A stretch of 14,745 bases of DNA, taken from contig DBVV01000005.1 in NCBI GenBank assembly GCA_002308795.1, positions 1 to 14,745 on the forward strand. The letters are read 5' to 3'. The position numbers and the translations under genes are program-made. The notes under the pieces are model-generated. The model saw nothing but the letters and a program-made list of their open reading frames with translations, was not told the origin of the DNA and made no database searches. The stretch's first letter is position 1. Every line of letters begins with the position of its first letter. Positions 14,684-14,745 of the stretch are shown one piece after another. The stretch comes from Mageeibacillus sp. UBA1255 (lineage in GTDB: Bacteria > Bacillota > Clostridia > UBA1212 > UBA1255).

Positions 14684-14745
14684 TGGTGCGCGAGGCGGGA
14701 CTTGCCCGCCTGCGGGCGAGCCGGGTCGCGGCTCTGACAGCCCAC
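14684..14745 (-). other. tRNA 3'-end-like repeat, cut by the window edge
   Basis: Read on the minus strand the sequence ends CTCGCGC-A-CCA like a tRNA acceptor strand. It is preceded by a GGCGGG/CCCGCC stem in the position of a T arm, but the loop is only CAAGT and lacks the conserved TT of TTCAAGT. Further along, GAGCC/GGCTC (14718-14734) forms another hairpin with a seven-base loop. It is either a degenerate tRNA or an intergenic repeat derived from one. The matching 5' acceptor strand would lie beyond the window. Confidence 0.45.

Overview
The window looks like part of the chromosome of a low-to-mid GC Gram-positive anaerobe, most likely an uncultured member of the Clostridia. The reasons are near-consensus sigma-A promoters, strong AGGAGG-type ribosome binding sites, GTG and TTG starts, a Gram-positive style surface-polysaccharide operon with no outer-membrane component, a rubredoxin-like fragment and a GGGACAGGGGACGG-type repeat. 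This placement is inference from gene content and signals; no marker gene is present.

Layout. Positions 25-109 (minus) hold a complete tRNA-Leu(GAG) with an encoded CCA and a textbook promoter. Positions 207-1096 are a compact mobile unit: a Y1/HUH REP-associated transposase with its own promoter, bounded by a perfect 28-bp inverted repeat. Positions 1214-1261 carry two overlapping near-consensus promoters that drive a membrane-anchored TIM-barrel-like protein (1357-2247). Next is a structured leader that ends in an intrinsic terminator (about 2250-2380), placed immediately before a tight eight-gene operon (2398-14305). A strong bidirectional terminator (14333-14380) closes it. The last 350 bases hold a broken rubredoxin-like fragment on the minus strand, a 14-bp perfect hairpin and a tRNA-3'-end-like repeat cut by the window edge.

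The operon encodes, in order: a VTC-type polyphosphate-polymerase domain protein; a DUF4956 membrane protein; an exported lipoprotein with fibronectin-III-like modules and a PgaB/IcaB-type polysaccharide deacetylase; a membrane-anchored CotH-family kinase; a membrane-anchored glycoside-hydrolase-like protein with a CBM9/DOMON-like C-terminus; a membrane-anchored HEAT-repeat protein; a processive family 2 glycosyltransferase of the PgaC/IcaA/hyaluronan-synthase type; and a membrane GGDEF-EAL protein with a degenerate GGDEF site and an apparently intact EAL site.

The simplest reading is a cyclic-di-GMP-linked machine that makes, modifies and trims a surface polysaccharide of poly-N-acetylglucosamine type. 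It would be coupled to two unusual phosphoryl-transfer modules (VTC and CotH) whose substrates cannot be read from the sequence. The co-occurrence of these modules, the attenuator-like leader and the tandem octapeptide tail on the EAL protein are the most novel features here.
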